This document shows, one piece after another, positions 52,609-61,083 of a stretch of 64,000 bases of DNA. The first letter of the stretch is position 1. The number at the start of each line of letters is the position of its first letter. The stretch spans positions 3,404,601 to 3,468,600 of the forward strand of contig NZ_OY762276.1 in NCBI RefSeq assembly GCF_963665445.1, given 5' to 3'. Position numbers and translations under genes: made by a program. The notes under the pieces are model-generated. The model was not told the DNA's origin, made no database searches, and saw only the letters and a list, made by a program, of their open reading frames with translations. Origin of the DNA: an uncultured Desulfobulbus sp. (GTDB taxonomy: Bacteria; Desulfobacterota; Desulfobulbia; Desulfobulbales; Desulfobulbaceae).

Positions 52609-54273
52609 TTAAATGTACTTAACAACAAAATCGCTTTCGTGATTCAACACGGCCCACACGGTCCCGGATTTGGTATCGATGCCGTAGGTGCCCAACCCGT
52701 ATGTATCCTTCCACGGCCCCAAGACGAACTTTTTGCTACCGCCGGTATTGAAAGCGGTGGCATTCTTCCACAGTTGATCCTCCCCACAGGCAGCTATGGC
52801 AACCCGGCCGGTGACCAACTGGGACGGGCGAAATTTCTTGGTGTTGTAGCTGATGGAAAGGGTGTAGGTATCGGTAGCCGTGGGCTCGTCTGATGCGGGC
52901 AACTCGCCGGTCAGAGATTTATCGTAGAGGCTCAGGTTATCGACCAAGCCCCACAGGGAAAAAATCGGACTGGCGGCATTGACCACAGAGGAGCTCTCTG
53001 CCCAACCGGTGTTCACGGTTTTCCACAATTCGCGGCCCAGAATATCGGTCTCGCTGTTTTTGTTGGTTCCACTGAGAATCTTTGCAGTGTAGCCACTGTA
53101 GGTGCTGGTGACATCGGTGTAGGCACCGCTTCGTTGCACCGCAAAATTTCCGCCATTCAAGCTGCAGCCAAAGCGTTCCCGCAGATAAAAAGTGAGCGTC
53201 TCAGGAAGGGTGGTGATTCTGTCGCTATCCCCATAATCAGCCCCGGTGCTGGCAGAGTAAAAATCAACTGTCACCCGCGAGCCATCGACAGTGAAAATGT
53301 AAAACCCGATGGTGTACAGTTCCTGACAGACCGGATACTCACGTCCGTCATCTCCGCTTTTGGGCGTATAGAATTTATAGCTGTTGGACGAGCAGATGAT
53401 CTGATCGACATTGTAGGTTTTGGCGGCATCCGTCACCATGGATCGGTGATGGACGTGGTCATGGCCGCCGAGATAGTAGCCAACACCGTTGGTGTCGAGA
53501 ATCTTGATGAAACGATCCCTCTCGGTGGAGTTTGCCGTCAGGTTAGCCCCTGTGAGGACATCCTTGTGATTTTGCCCGATGAGGTTTTTATGTGCAAAAA
53601 CAAAGGCATGCTGATCAGCACCTTTCTCCTCTAAGGTTGTCTCGACCCAATCGATCTGGTCGAGCAGGTTGTTGTTGTAGGAAGACTCGCCATTGTAGTT
53701 TGTTCCATCCGGTCGAACAAACTGATCGATAAAGACACAACGCACGTTGTCGTAATCAAAGCTGTAGGAAAGCCCTTTGAGCAGATCAAAGGGGTAGGTG
53801 AAATTGGTTGCGCCAACACTGTTCTCTCCTCCGCTCATCTGGGGGAAAAGGGTGCGCATTTCGCCAGCGGCAGTTGCCGAACTCTCATGGTTGCCGCGAA
53901 CCGGGAAAAACCCGATGCCCTTGTCATAAAGGGCCTGACAGGCATCGGCGCGATACGGCAAATTTCTATGACCATCCTTAGCTTCGTCATTGACCAGGTC
54001 GCCTACCTGAATGACGAATTTGCAGCCATGGTTGATGAATTGCTCATTCAATGCATGGACGATACGCAGCGCGCAGGTGGAGGCAGCCTCATCGTCGTCA
54101 TCGCTGTCCTTCCACTGGGTGTCCGCCATGACCCCAAAACACCAGGCGTTTTCAGATACGGCATCTGCCAGTGCCGGTTTAAACGGCAGATAGGGCAAAT
54201 CCAGTCCGGAGAGCGCCAGGCCCGCGGCGCTTGCTCCACCAATCTTCAATAGCTCTCTTCGATCCAAATACAT
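52609..54273 (-). CDS. Tat-exported metallophosphoesterase
   Basis: I start at the ATG at 54273, with GGGAGGGAAAGAAA ahead, giving 554 residues. The N-terminus LDRRELLKIGGASAAGLALSG is a twin-arginine signal. The calcineurin-like core is visible: MADTQ near 49 (glutamine where the usual motif has histidine), QVGDLVND near 89, RGNHES near 126, FAHKN and GGHDHVHH. The remaining 250 or so residues are beta-rich and may be an accessory domain. The substrate is unknown. It is the first gene of a two-gene unit with the PEP-CTERM protein. Confidence 0.87.
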   Translation of the reverse strand: MYLDRRELLKIGGASAAGLALSGLDLPYLPFKPALADAVSENAWCFGVMADTQWKDSDDDDEAASTCALRIVHALNEQFINHGCKFVIQVGDLVNDEAKDGHRNLPYRADACQALYDKGIGFFPVRGNHESSATAAGEMRTLFPQMSGGENSVGATNFTYPFDLLKGLSYSFDYDNVRCVFIDQFVRPDGTNYNGESSYNNNLLDQIDWVETTLEEKGADQHAFVFAHKNLIGQNHKDVLTGANLTANSTERDRFIKILDTNGVGYYLGGHDHVHHRSMVTDAAKTYNVDQIICSSNSYKFYTPKSGDDGREYPVCQELYTIGFYIFTVDGSRVTVDFYSASTGADYGDSDRITTLPETLTFYLRERFGCSLNGGNFAVQRSGAYTDVTSTYSGYTAKILSGTNKNSETDILGRELWKTVNTGWAESSSVVNAASPIFSLWGLVDNLSLYDKSLTGELPASDEPTATDTYTLSISYNTKKFRPSQLVTGRVAIAACGEDQLWKNATAFNTGGSKKFVLGPWKDTYGLGTYGIDTKSGTVWAVLNHESDFVVKYI

Positions 54274-54597
54274 TTTCTTTCCCTCCCAGGGTAAAAAATC
54301 CAGAGCGTACTCATTACCAACGCAGTCCCAGGCAAGGCCGGGTCGATACATCCCATATGCGCGGACCTGCCTGTTAAACGGAAAGCGAATGTACCGGCTT
54401 ATTATTTGCCAATCATTTTCTAACTATTAAATTTTAATGAGTATTTTATTTTGACGAAGAGCAAACAGCTCTTAATTTGACGACCAAGATAAAAAGAGTA
54501 AAGAAGGGAAAATAAGGGAAAGCTTTTACTGCAGCCCAAGACCATAATCGGTTTCAGAGAGAAAGGAATACAACGAGGAGGGAAAAGGGGAGGTGCT
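54274..54597. other. AT-rich intergenic stretch
   Basis: No gene is visible. The region is clearly richer in A and T than its surroundings and should hold the promoter of the metallophosphoesterase. A small hairpin, AAGAGC / GCTCTT with a five-base loop, lies at 54457-54473. I cannot pick promoter boxes with confidence. Confidence 0.5.
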
Positions 54598-54700
54598 TAC
54601 GCCTTACCGAAACTACACACCGTTGTAATGGCACCTGGCACAGTTGCGGCAAAGCCTGCCGTGTCCCATGGCAGCGAGTTCGTCACGACCTTCATGACCG
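54598..54700 (-). pseudogene. Decayed copy of the C-terminal end of the molybdopterin-binding gene
   Basis: The minus strand encodes DELAAMGHGRLCRNCARCHY, close to the end of the intact gene at 56581 (QELAALGHGGLCRNCAKCQY). The DNA match continues through the stop region, but a one-base insertion shifts the frame after CHY, so the expected VCGFGKA ending appears only in another frame. Upstream of the match the sequence is unrelated. A 73-residue open frame (54613-54834) crosses it but is unlikely to be a functional gene. Confidence 0.75.
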
Positions 54701-54902
54701 CGGGTGCCTGTTCCCTGCCCAAAAGGAACCCCAGGCAGTGAAAGCCCAAGGTTGCATATCAAGCTTGGATTGTCCGAAGGCATGGCGGGATATCGTATTC
54801 GTGCAGAAGGCAATAAAAATTCCGGCTCCCTCATGGCAGCCAGGTTCAGCGGTTTTTTATAGGGGCCTCAGTTCCCCAACATGATTGCAAAAGAATATTC
54901 TT

Positions 54903-55499
54903 CTACTTCACTTCGGCTTCCAGCTCTGGCATGGGCGGGGGAGGAGGAAAGGAATCAGTGGTTGGATCAATTTCTGCGCCAGGAAGATCCCCCGCGTCCG
55001 GAGGGGCATTCTCTACTTCTTTTCCAACAACTTCGGGCGTATTTTCCAGTGGAGGCTCTGGATATTTTTCAAGAGCTAGATCATCTGCGGGAACCAGCAC
55101 CTCAAGTTGTGATTTAATTTCAGCATCAGAAAACCCATCTTCTTTGAGTAAGCTTCCTATCGTTTTTTTTAATTCTTCTCTGTCTTTTTCATGCTGAGCG
55201 ATCATTTCCGGGGTCAATTGCGTGCCAGAATCTTTTTGATCTTGCGGGGAGTCTGCAACTTCAGAGATGGGGAACGGAGACGATAGTTTTTCCTGGAAGC
55301 TTTGTGCTCCATTGCCAGTTGGTATGTCATGAGCACCAGCACGATGGGGCATGTGATCTGCAGACTCCTTGGCACTGGAACCGCCAACTATTCTAGGAAG
55401 CCAATCAGTGGATGGGGAGACAGACCAACGGCCTGCCACAAACGATACCAACCCCACGGATAAACAAATCACCAGCCAAATCTTATGTGTTGTACTCAT
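54903..55499 (-). CDS. Hypothetical membrane-anchored protein with acidic proline-rich tail
   Basis: The 198-residue product has one N-terminal hydrophobic segment (about 6-23), then a mostly disordered region. A short helical patch (about 92-125, QHEKDREELKKTIGSLLKE) precedes an acidic, proline-rich tail ending PPPPPMPELEAEVK. The base composition is lower in GC than the flanking operons. No family is recognised. Only a weak ribosome-binding site precedes the ATG. It could be a periplasmic protein held by its signal anchor. Confidence 0.6.
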   Translation of the reverse strand: MSTTHKIWLVICLSVGLVSFVAGRWSVSPSTDWLPRIVGGSSAKESADHMPHRAGAHDIPTGNGAQSFQEKLSSPFPISEVADSPQDQKDSGTQLTPEMIAQHEKDREELKKTIGSLLKEDGFSDAEIKSQLEVLVPADDLALEKYPEPPLENTPEVVGKEVENAPPDAGDLPGAEIDPTTDSFPPPPPMPELEAEVK

Positions 55500-55565
55500 G
55501 TCGGCCTGGGCGATAATTCTTTCAAGAATACTTGGCTTAAGCGTCTAGAATAAATCTATGAACTC

Positions 55566-55928
55566 TTAGTAGTCAGAATGTACCCTAGCCATTGACACGG
55601 TCCCACCGTAGCGACCGGTTCCGGTTGTAGGGCAGGCGCTGGCATTCCCGTACACATACACCGTTTGACCACTCGCCTGAGCAGATGCAAGCGAACTCAC
55701 CAACGCTACCCCCCCATTGGTAGTGGCATCCACCCTAAAATAATAATAGTATGTCGACGCTGGAGTGGTTGTCCTGGGTGAAATATAAAAATACGTCGAT
55801 CCAGATGCATATTGGTAAGCGTAGCGCACTTTTCCATATTGGCCGCAACCCGCCTCGGCGATATTGGCCATTCCAAGAAATACAGTTGAGCAGAACGTGA
55901 CAAACAACAATACGAGCAGCTTTTTCAT
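55566..55928 (-). CDS. Small secreted protein
   Basis: CTACAGGAGGGAACC gives a strong ribosome-binding site for the ATG at 55928 and a 120-residue product. A clear signal peptide (MKKLLVLLFVTFCSTVFLG, cleavage probably after IAEA) precedes a mature domain of about 95 residues that is rich in tyrosine, serine and threonine, with two cysteines that may form a disulfide. The pattern of short strands and an alanine/serine-rich central helix (GGVALVSSLASAQASG) is like that of other small exported proteins of unknown function, perhaps an OB-like fold. I cannot name a function. Confidence 0.7.
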   Translation of the reverse strand: MKKLLVLLFVTFCSTVFLGMANIAEAGCGQYGKVRYAYQYASGSTYFYISPRTTTPASTYYYYFRVDATTNGGVALVSSLASAQASGQTVYVYGNASACPTTGTGRYGGTVSMARVHSDY

Positions 55929-56418
55929 GGTTCCCTCCTGTAGTTTTTGCTTAAGCCAAGCAAATCCTTTCAGAAACATTTTAACCTTTTTTCCGGTTTA
56001 CTTCACATTAATTTACACTTTTTTTATTATCTCCAGATGTTTCCTGTTTTCATTTAGTTACGATTGCGCCCCCTCTTCATAATTGGCCCACAGGAGGCTC
56101 CACTTGTCTGAACAGTGAGGAATGGTAAAAAAACAGAACAATGGCGCTGTACCCACACAACCAGCGTATCTACATCATGGAAAGCACATCTAATGGCAAG
56201 AGGGAAGGATGCGGACGTATGAGCTGAATACAAGTGAGGAAGGGCTGGCGAGATATTCTCCGCACCAGGGAAGGACAGATATTTGATTGAACAGTGGCCT
56301 TGTGCGCCCCTCCCAGCGTCTTGGGCGTATCTTCCTCCTGCACCTGAGACGGTTCAAGGATTTCCGCAATTCCTTGAACCGTCCCTAGAGGGAAATACGC
56401 TGTACACGAACCTTGATG
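55929..56418. other. Gene-poor stretch with a 13-bp perfect inverted repeat
   Basis: Most of this region shows no supportable gene. At 56348-56383 there is a perfect inverted repeat, GACGGTTCAAGGA and TCCTTGAACCGTC, with a ten-base loop. It has no T-run on either side, so it is not a standard terminator. A 94-residue minus-strand frame crosses the region but begins inside the repeat at 56419-56518. Confidence 0.6.
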
Positions 56419-56518
56419 CCTTCGTAAAAAGTCAAAAGCCTCAATGTTACGCATCGTGAAATCAGCAAGTTACAAAGCTCAAAACGTCGTTCTCGGGCCT
56501 TTTTCCGATTACGACAAC
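56419..56518 (+). repeat. Dispersed structured repeat, full copy
   Basis: The blocks CCTTCGTAAAAAGTCAAAA, ATCGTGAAATCAGCAAGTTAC, AAAGCTCAAAACGTCGTTCT and the closing arm ending TTACGAC align in order with the 60621 copy. The terminal hairpin is weaker here, with two central mismatches. It lies downstream of the molybdopterin-binding gene. Confidence 0.85.
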
Positions 56519-56580
56519 CTTGAAATGGACCGATTGCCTGGAGCAGATCAGTCGGTCATTCTCGCTCGCTGAAAGAGCAT

Positions 56581-57624
56581 TCAAGCCTTACCGAAACCGC
56601 ACACCGGATACTGGCATTTGGCACAGTTGCGGCAAAGGCCTCCGTGCCCCAGGGCGGCGAGTTCCTGGCGTCCGATGGATTCGCCGATCAAAACCCGCGG
56701 CAAGACAAGATCAAGGACCGTGATACTGTGGAACATGCCGCAGGCAGGAACCCCCAGCACCGGAACGTTACCGATTTTACCGACAAGGAACATGGCCCCG
56801 GGCAGCACCGGGGTTCCGTATTCCGCGGAATCGGCGCCGGCGGCCTTGATGCCCATGCGGGTCACATCGTCGGGATCAACCGACATCCCGCCGGAGGTCA
56901 CGATCAACTCCGCTCCGGCATCAATGCATTTTTTGATTTCCGCGGCGATCAGGTCTATATCATCGGGCGCGAACCCCACCACGGTGACCTCAGAGCCGAT
57001 CTTGGCCAGCTTTTCCCGCAGCACCCCTTCAAAACGGTCCTGGATGCGGCCGTAAAAGACCTCGGAGCCGGTGATCACCAATCCGGCCTTGACCGCGGGC
57101 AGAGGGACCACCCGGACAATGGGGTACGCCGCGTCAGCCAGGGCCACAGCTTGCGTGACAACAGTGCGCTCGCCAACCAGCGGGATCAAGCGGGAGGCAG
57201 CGATCTCCTCGCCTTTTTTCACCGGAGTATTATCATGAAGCGTTGCGCACATGACCTCGCCGAGCAGGTTGAACCGGTACAAGGCCTCACGATTGATCTT
57301 GAGCAACCCGTCAACAGCGGCCTTCAGGCTGACCTTGCCCTCGACGATCTCCTCCGAGTATGTCACACCACTGCCGGCGAGGACCCGGGCCATGAGCAGG
57401 GCGGCCTCATTTTCGTGAATCTCATCCGGGCCAAGTTGGAGCACGTAGATGTGCTCTTTGCCGAGACGACGGAGATGGTCGACATCTTCAGGCCGAATGA
57501 CATGCCCTTTTTTGAAGGCGCGCCCCTTAAAGCTGTCTTTGACGATTTCGGTAATATCGTGCGGCAGGACCATGCCCACCGCCTCTGTGACCGGAACAAT
57601 TTTCTTCAACGATACCTCTGCCAT
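56581..57624 (-). CDS. Molybdopterin-binding domain protein with cysteine-rich C-terminus
   Basis: The 347-residue protein has an MoeA/Mog-type molybdopterin-binding domain from about residue 175 (VKAGLVITGSEVFYGRIQD, then ELIVTSGGMSVDPDDVTRMG). A SAF-like or MoeA domain II segment precedes it (VMCATLHDNTPVKKGEEIA). The C-terminus is LCRNCAKCQYPVCGFGKA, four cysteines spaced for a metal or Fe-S site. Similar Cys-tailed proteins occur near molybdenum enzymes in sulfate reducers. Its role is probably molybdenum-cofactor sensing, insertion or cleavage; the precise reaction is unknown. An inverted repeat lies 34 bases before the start. Confidence 0.85.
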   Translation of the reverse strand: MAEVSLKKIVPVTEAVGMVLPHDITEIVKDSFKGRAFKKGHVIRPEDVDHLRRLGKEHIYVLQLGPDEIHENEAALLMARVLAGSGVTYSEEIVEGKVSLKAAVDGLLKINREALYRFNLLGEVMCATLHDNTPVKKGEEIAASRLIPLVGERTVVTQAVALADAAYPIVRVVPLPAVKAGLVITGSEVFYGRIQDRFEGVLREKLAKIGSEVTVVGFAPDDIDLIAAEIKKCIDAGAELIVTSGGMSVDPDDVTRMGIKAAGADSAEYGTPVLPGAMFLVGKIGNVPVLGVPACGMFHSITVLDLVLPRVLIGESIGRQELAALGHGGLCRNCAKCQYPVCGFGKA

Positions 57625-57657
57625 ACCACCACACCCAAATCAGTGAAATTGGATAAA

Positions 57658-57677
57658 TAATGACTTTGTCGTCATTA
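57658..57677. promoter_or_regulatory. Candidate operator upstream of the molybdopterin-binding gene
   Basis: TAATGAC and GTCATTA form a perfect seven-base inverted repeat around a six-base spacer, 34 bases ahead of the ATG at 57624. The size and placement suit a dimeric repressor. A second palindrome, AAAACGTTTT, is at 57714-57723. The whole gap between the two divergent genes (57625-57897) shows no other gene. Confidence 0.45.
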
Positions 57678-57897
57678 GAAGATATGCGCCCGGCAGTGCG
57701 CAGGTTTACAAACAAAACGTTTTAGCATTATCAAAATAACGCTTAAAGCACAATTCTTTTCCCGCACTCTCACCTGAATTTCCCTTCGCCTTCTTTACCG
57801 AACTCCTCTGGTGCAGTACAATGTTTGCCTGAGTGAAACCCCCTTTCCTTCTCAACAACAAATGCATGCCTTTGATGGCATGACACAGGAACTCCAT

Positions 57898-58083
57898 ATG
57901 ATCAAACAGGAACTCGTGGAAATTCTCGCCTGCCCCCAATGCAAGGGGCCGGTGGAACTCAACCAGGAACAGAACGGCCTGCTCTGCCGCAGCTGCAGCT
58001 TGCTCTTTCCCATTCGCGACGATATCCCCATCATGCTCATTGATGAGGCGCAACCGCTGCCGCAGGACGAGCAGAAGCCTTAA
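57898..58083 (+). CDS. Trm112-family zinc-ribbon protein
   Basis: The 61-residue protein starts at the ATG at 57898 (CAGGAACTCCAT ahead). The frame extends 87 bases further upstream without a better site. It reads MIKQELVEILACPQCKGPVEL, then GLLCRSCSLLFPIRDDIPIM, the standard bacterial Trm112/YcaR fold with two CxxC pairs. Trm112 proteins activate methyltransferases in eukaryotes and archaea; the bacterial partners are less clear. It stands alone, convergent with ppsA. Confidence 0.9.
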   Translation: MIKQELVEILACPQCKGPVELNQEQNGLLCRSCSLLFPIRDDIPIMLIDEAQPLPQDEQKP

Positions 58084-58086
58084 ACA

Positions 58087-58122
58087 ACAACAGCCTGGCA
58101 GGACTTCCCACCAGGCTGTTGT
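58087..58122. terminator. Shared terminator hairpin between convergent genes
   Basis: A perfect twelve-base stem, ACAACAGCCTGG / CCAGGCTGTTGT, with a twelve-base loop lies directly after the stop of the Trm112-like gene and 25 bases from the ppsA stop. The T-runs are weak on both sides, so termination may be partial. Confidence 0.65.
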
Positions 58123-58146
58123 GTATTAACAGGGACCAAAAACCGA

Positions 58147-60597
58147 TCACGGGGCGATGCCCAACTCCTGCTCCTTGGCGGCAATGGCCAAACGGGTTTT
58201 CACCACCGTATCGGAAACCAGGCTGATGGAGTCGATCCCCTCCTCAACCAGGAAGGTGGCGAAATCGGGGAAGTCCGAGGGCCCCTGGCCGCAGATGCCG
58301 ATTTTTCGGCCGCGCCGTTTCGCGGTCTGAATAACCATCCGGATCAACGACTTGACCGCCTCGTTGCGCTCATTGTAGATATGTGCAACCAAGTCGGAGT
58401 CGCGATCTAGGCCAAGGGTCAACTGAGTCAGATCGTTGGAACCGATAGAAAACCCATCAAACACATCGCAGAAGGCATCGGCAGAGATCACGTTTGAGGG
58501 AATCTCGCACATCACATAGACCTCTAGGCCGTTTTCTCCCTGCACCAGGCCATTTTCCCGCATAACCTCGATAACCTTTCGCCCCTCCTCCGGGGTACGG
58601 CAGAACGGCACCATCAACTTGATATTGGTCAGCCCCATGTCATTACGAGCCTTGAGCAGGGCCTCACACTCCAGCTCGAAAGCCGGACGGTAGCGCGGAT
58701 CATAATAGCGGGAAGCGCCACGCCAACCGATCATCGGATTGGACTCCTCCGGCTCGTAGAGAAACCCGCCGATCAGGTTGGCATACTCGTTGGATTTGAA
58801 GTCCGACAGGCGGACAATCACATCCTTGGGGTAGAAACCGGCAGCGATTCGCCCCACACCCTCGGCCAGTTTGTCGATGAAATACTGACGCTTGTTCTCG
58901 GGGTAGGCAGAGGTGCGGTAGTTGATATCATCGATGACGTCCTGAATTTCTTCATCCTCCGCGGCTTCGGCCTTGAGGGAGTCGTAGTTGAGCAGGGCCA
59001 GCGGGTGAATGCCGATATGGGAGTTGATGATAAACTCCTCTCGGGCCAGACCAACGCCATCATTGGGCAGCTGCCCCTCGACAAAGGATTTTTCCGGCAA
59101 ACCGACGTTCATCATGATCTTGGTCCGGGTGGCGGGTATATTATCCAGATCCAGGGTTTCGATCTCAAAATCGAGCAGCCCATCGTACATATACCCGGTT
59201 TCCCCCTCGGCGCAGGAAACGGTCACTTCCTGACCGTCCACGACAACCTGGGTCCCGTTTTCCGTGCCAATGACGCAGGGGATGCCGAGTTCGCGTGAAA
59301 TGATCGCCGCATGGCAGGTCCGCCCGCCGCGGTTGGTGACAATGGCGCCGGCGGTCTTCATGATCGGCTCCCAGTCGGGATCAGTCATATCGGTCACCAG
59401 GACCTCGCCGGCCTTGAAATCGTGAATCTGGCTGACATTGTTGAGAATACGCGCCTTCCCCCGGCCGATTTTCGCGCCAACGGCCTGACCGTCTGCCAGC
59501 ACGGTTCCCTTGTCCTTGAGCACGTAGGTTTCCATCGTGCGCTTCACCGACTGGGAATGGACGGTTTCCGGACGGGCCTGGACGATAAACAGGTTTCCGG
59601 TGCCCACGGATTGCCCATCGCCATCCTTGGCCCACTCGATATCCATCGGACGACCGTAATGGTCCTCGATGATACAGGCCCAACGCGCCAGCTGGAGAAT
59701 CTCCTCGTCATTGAGGATATACGAACCGCGCTCCTCGGGAGTGGTCTCGATATTTTTGACCGGTTCCTCGGCACCCGGTGCATTGTTGTACACCATCTTG
59801 ATATCCTTGGTGCCGACCCGCTTGCCGACGATGGGGCGCTTGCCCTCTTTCAGCGTGGGCTTGAAGATATAATACTCGTCGGGATTGACAGCGCCCTGGA
59901 CCACATTCTCGCCCAGTCCCCAGGCGCCGGTGAGAAAGACCGCGTCCTTGAAGCCGGATTCGGTATCAATGGAAAACATGACCCCCGAACAGGCGGAATC
60001 GGAGCGCACCATCTTCTGCACCACGATCGAAAGATAGACGTCAAACTGGCCAAACCCCTTGTCGTGACGATAGGAGATGGCACGATCGGTAAACAGGGAG
60101 GCAAAGCAGCGCTTGCAGGCATCGATCAGGGCTTCCGGTCCGCGAATGTTGAGATAGGTGTCCTGCTGACCGGCAAAGGAGGCATCAGGCAGGTCTTCAG
60201 CCGTTGCCGAAGAGCGAACCGCCACATCCACATCTTTACCGTATTCCGCTTCCATTTTATTGTAGGCGCTGAGAATTTCCTGACGCAGGTCGGCGGGAAA
60301 CTCAGCGTTGCGGATAATGGAGCGCACTTTGGCGCCCCGCTGCTGCAGATTGCGCAGATCGTGGGTATCGAGCCCCTGAAGGGCCTGGCGAATCGCCTCT
60401 TCAACTCCGGCCTCTTTGAGCAGATAGCGATAGGCATAGGCGGTAATGGCATACCCGTTGGGCACAGCCACGCCCTTGGAGGTCAACTTCTGATGCATTT
60501 CACCCAGGGAAGCGTTCTTTCCGCCTACCATCGGCACGTCCCCTATGCCGATTTCATCAAACCAAAGAATAAGTGCAGTATCATGCCGGTTTTCCAT
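58147..60597 (-). CDS. ppsA: Phosphoenolpyruvate synthase
   Basis: PpsA makes phosphoenolpyruvate from pyruvate and ATP, feeding gluconeogenesis. The 816-residue protein has the N-terminal ATP-binding domain (MVGGKNASLGEM, DVAVRSSATAEDLPDASFAG), the phosphohistidine domain with the catalytic histidine in GGRTCHAAIISRELGIP near residue 430, and the C-terminal PEP-binding domain with GIGSNDLTQLTLG-type sequence (SIGSNDLTQLTLGLDRD). The best start is the ATG at 60597, with GGGAG six bases ahead; a TTG three bases earlier is also in frame. It is divergent from the phosphohexomutase, across a gap holding a repeat copy. Confidence 0.96.
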   Translation of the reverse strand: MENRHDTALILWFDEIGIGDVPMVGGKNASLGEMHQKLTSKGVAVPNGYAITAYAYRYLLKEAGVEEAIRQALQGLDTHDLRNLQQRGAKVRSIIRNAEFPADLRQEILSAYNKMEAEYGKDVDVAVRSSATAEDLPDASFAGQQDTYLNIRGPEALIDACKRCFASLFTDRAISYRHDKGFGQFDVYLSIVVQKMVRSDSACSGVMFSIDTESGFKDAVFLTGAWGLGENVVQGAVNPDEYYIFKPTLKEGKRPIVGKRVGTKDIKMVYNNAPGAEEPVKNIETTPEERGSYILNDEEILQLARWACIIEDHYGRPMDIEWAKDGDGQSVGTGNLFIVQARPETVHSQSVKRTMETYVLKDKGTVLADGQAVGAKIGRGKARILNNVSQIHDFKAGEVLVTDMTDPDWEPIMKTAGAIVTNRGGRTCHAAIISRELGIPCVIGTENGTQVVVDGQEVTVSCAEGETGYMYDGLLDFEIETLDLDNIPATRTKIMMNVGLPEKSFVEGQLPNDGVGLAREEFIINSHIGIHPLALLNYDSLKAEAAEDEEIQDVIDDINYRTSAYPENKRQYFIDKLAEGVGRIAAGFYPKDVIVRLSDFKSNEYANLIGGFLYEPEESNPMIGWRGASRYYDPRYRPAFELECEALLKARNDMGLTNIKLMVPFCRTPEEGRKVIEVMRENGLVQGENGLEVYVMCEIPSNVISADAFCDVFDGFSIGSNDLTQLTLGLDRDSDLVAHIYNERNEAVKSLIRMVIQTAKRRGRKIGICGQGPSDFPDFATFLVEEGIDSISLVSDTVVKTRLAIAAKEQELGIAP

Positions 60598-60620
60598 CAA
60601 TAACTCCCATGTGAAATGTG

Positions 60621-60721
60621 GTGGCTTCGTGAGAAGTCAGAAACCTGAAAATCACGCAGCGTGAAATCAGTGCGTTACGAAGCTCGAAACGTCATTCTCG
60701 GGGCTTTTGACGAGAATGACC
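60621..60721 (+). repeat. Dispersed structured repeat, reference full copy
   Basis: This is the cleanest copy. GGCTTCGTGAGAAGTCA opens it, CACGCAGCGTG is a short palindrome, TGCGTTACGAAGC can pair back to the opening GCTTCGT, and the end is a perfect ten-base hairpin GTCATTCTCG / CGAGAATGAC with loop GGGCTTTTGA. It lies between ppsA and its presumed promoter, so it would be in the ppsA leader. Confidence 0.88.
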
Positions 60722-60891
60722 AATATAACGTCGGAGTACTCCCCCCGGCTCAGCACTTCCTCTGCAGCCGGAACCCGACGTGAATAGGTAAAAAAATACT
60801 GAAATATAAAAAAAATACCTCCCCCGGTCAACCGAAACTCTGGCCGATTTCGATGCAAAGATGAAGATATACCCCCTGGGCCCGCAAGCAC

Positions 60892-60920
60892 TTGCCAAGG
60901 TTGTCAAGCGAGGCTATAGT
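60892..60920 (+). promoter_or_regulatory. Candidate sigma-70 promoter of the phosphohexomutase gene
   Basis: TTGCCA (60892-60897), a 17-base spacer and TATAGT (60915-60920) form a near-consensus promoter, leaving a leader of about 155 bases before the ATG at 61084. The remaining divergent gap (60722-60891) holds no supportable gene. Confidence 0.6.
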
Positions 60921-61083
60921 TATGGAATATTTGATTTTTGTCATTCTTGCCAAACATCCCTGCACAGGCGCTCTCCCGCCCTGCACCCCACTGTTGCACC
61001 AGAACCCGGTTTTCGTTTTATTGTTTGTGTACGAGAACATCATTTTTTAGAGCCTGTCAACCCTGCACCCCGATGGAGCGAAC

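Noticed and set aside
56348..56383. Perfect 13-bp hairpin as a terminator of the molybdopterin-binding gene
   Set aside because: There is no T-run on either strand, and the repeat copy lies between it and the gene. I keep it only as an unexplained inverted repeat.
56170..56454. 94-codon minus-strand frame
   Set aside because: Its start lies inside a repeat copy and it runs through a perfect inverted repeat. Composition and absence of a ribosome-binding site argue against a gene.
60667..60891. 74-codon minus-strand frame between ppsA and the phosphohexomutase
   Set aside because: It is explained by the repeat at its C-terminal end and by promoter DNA at the other; no family features.
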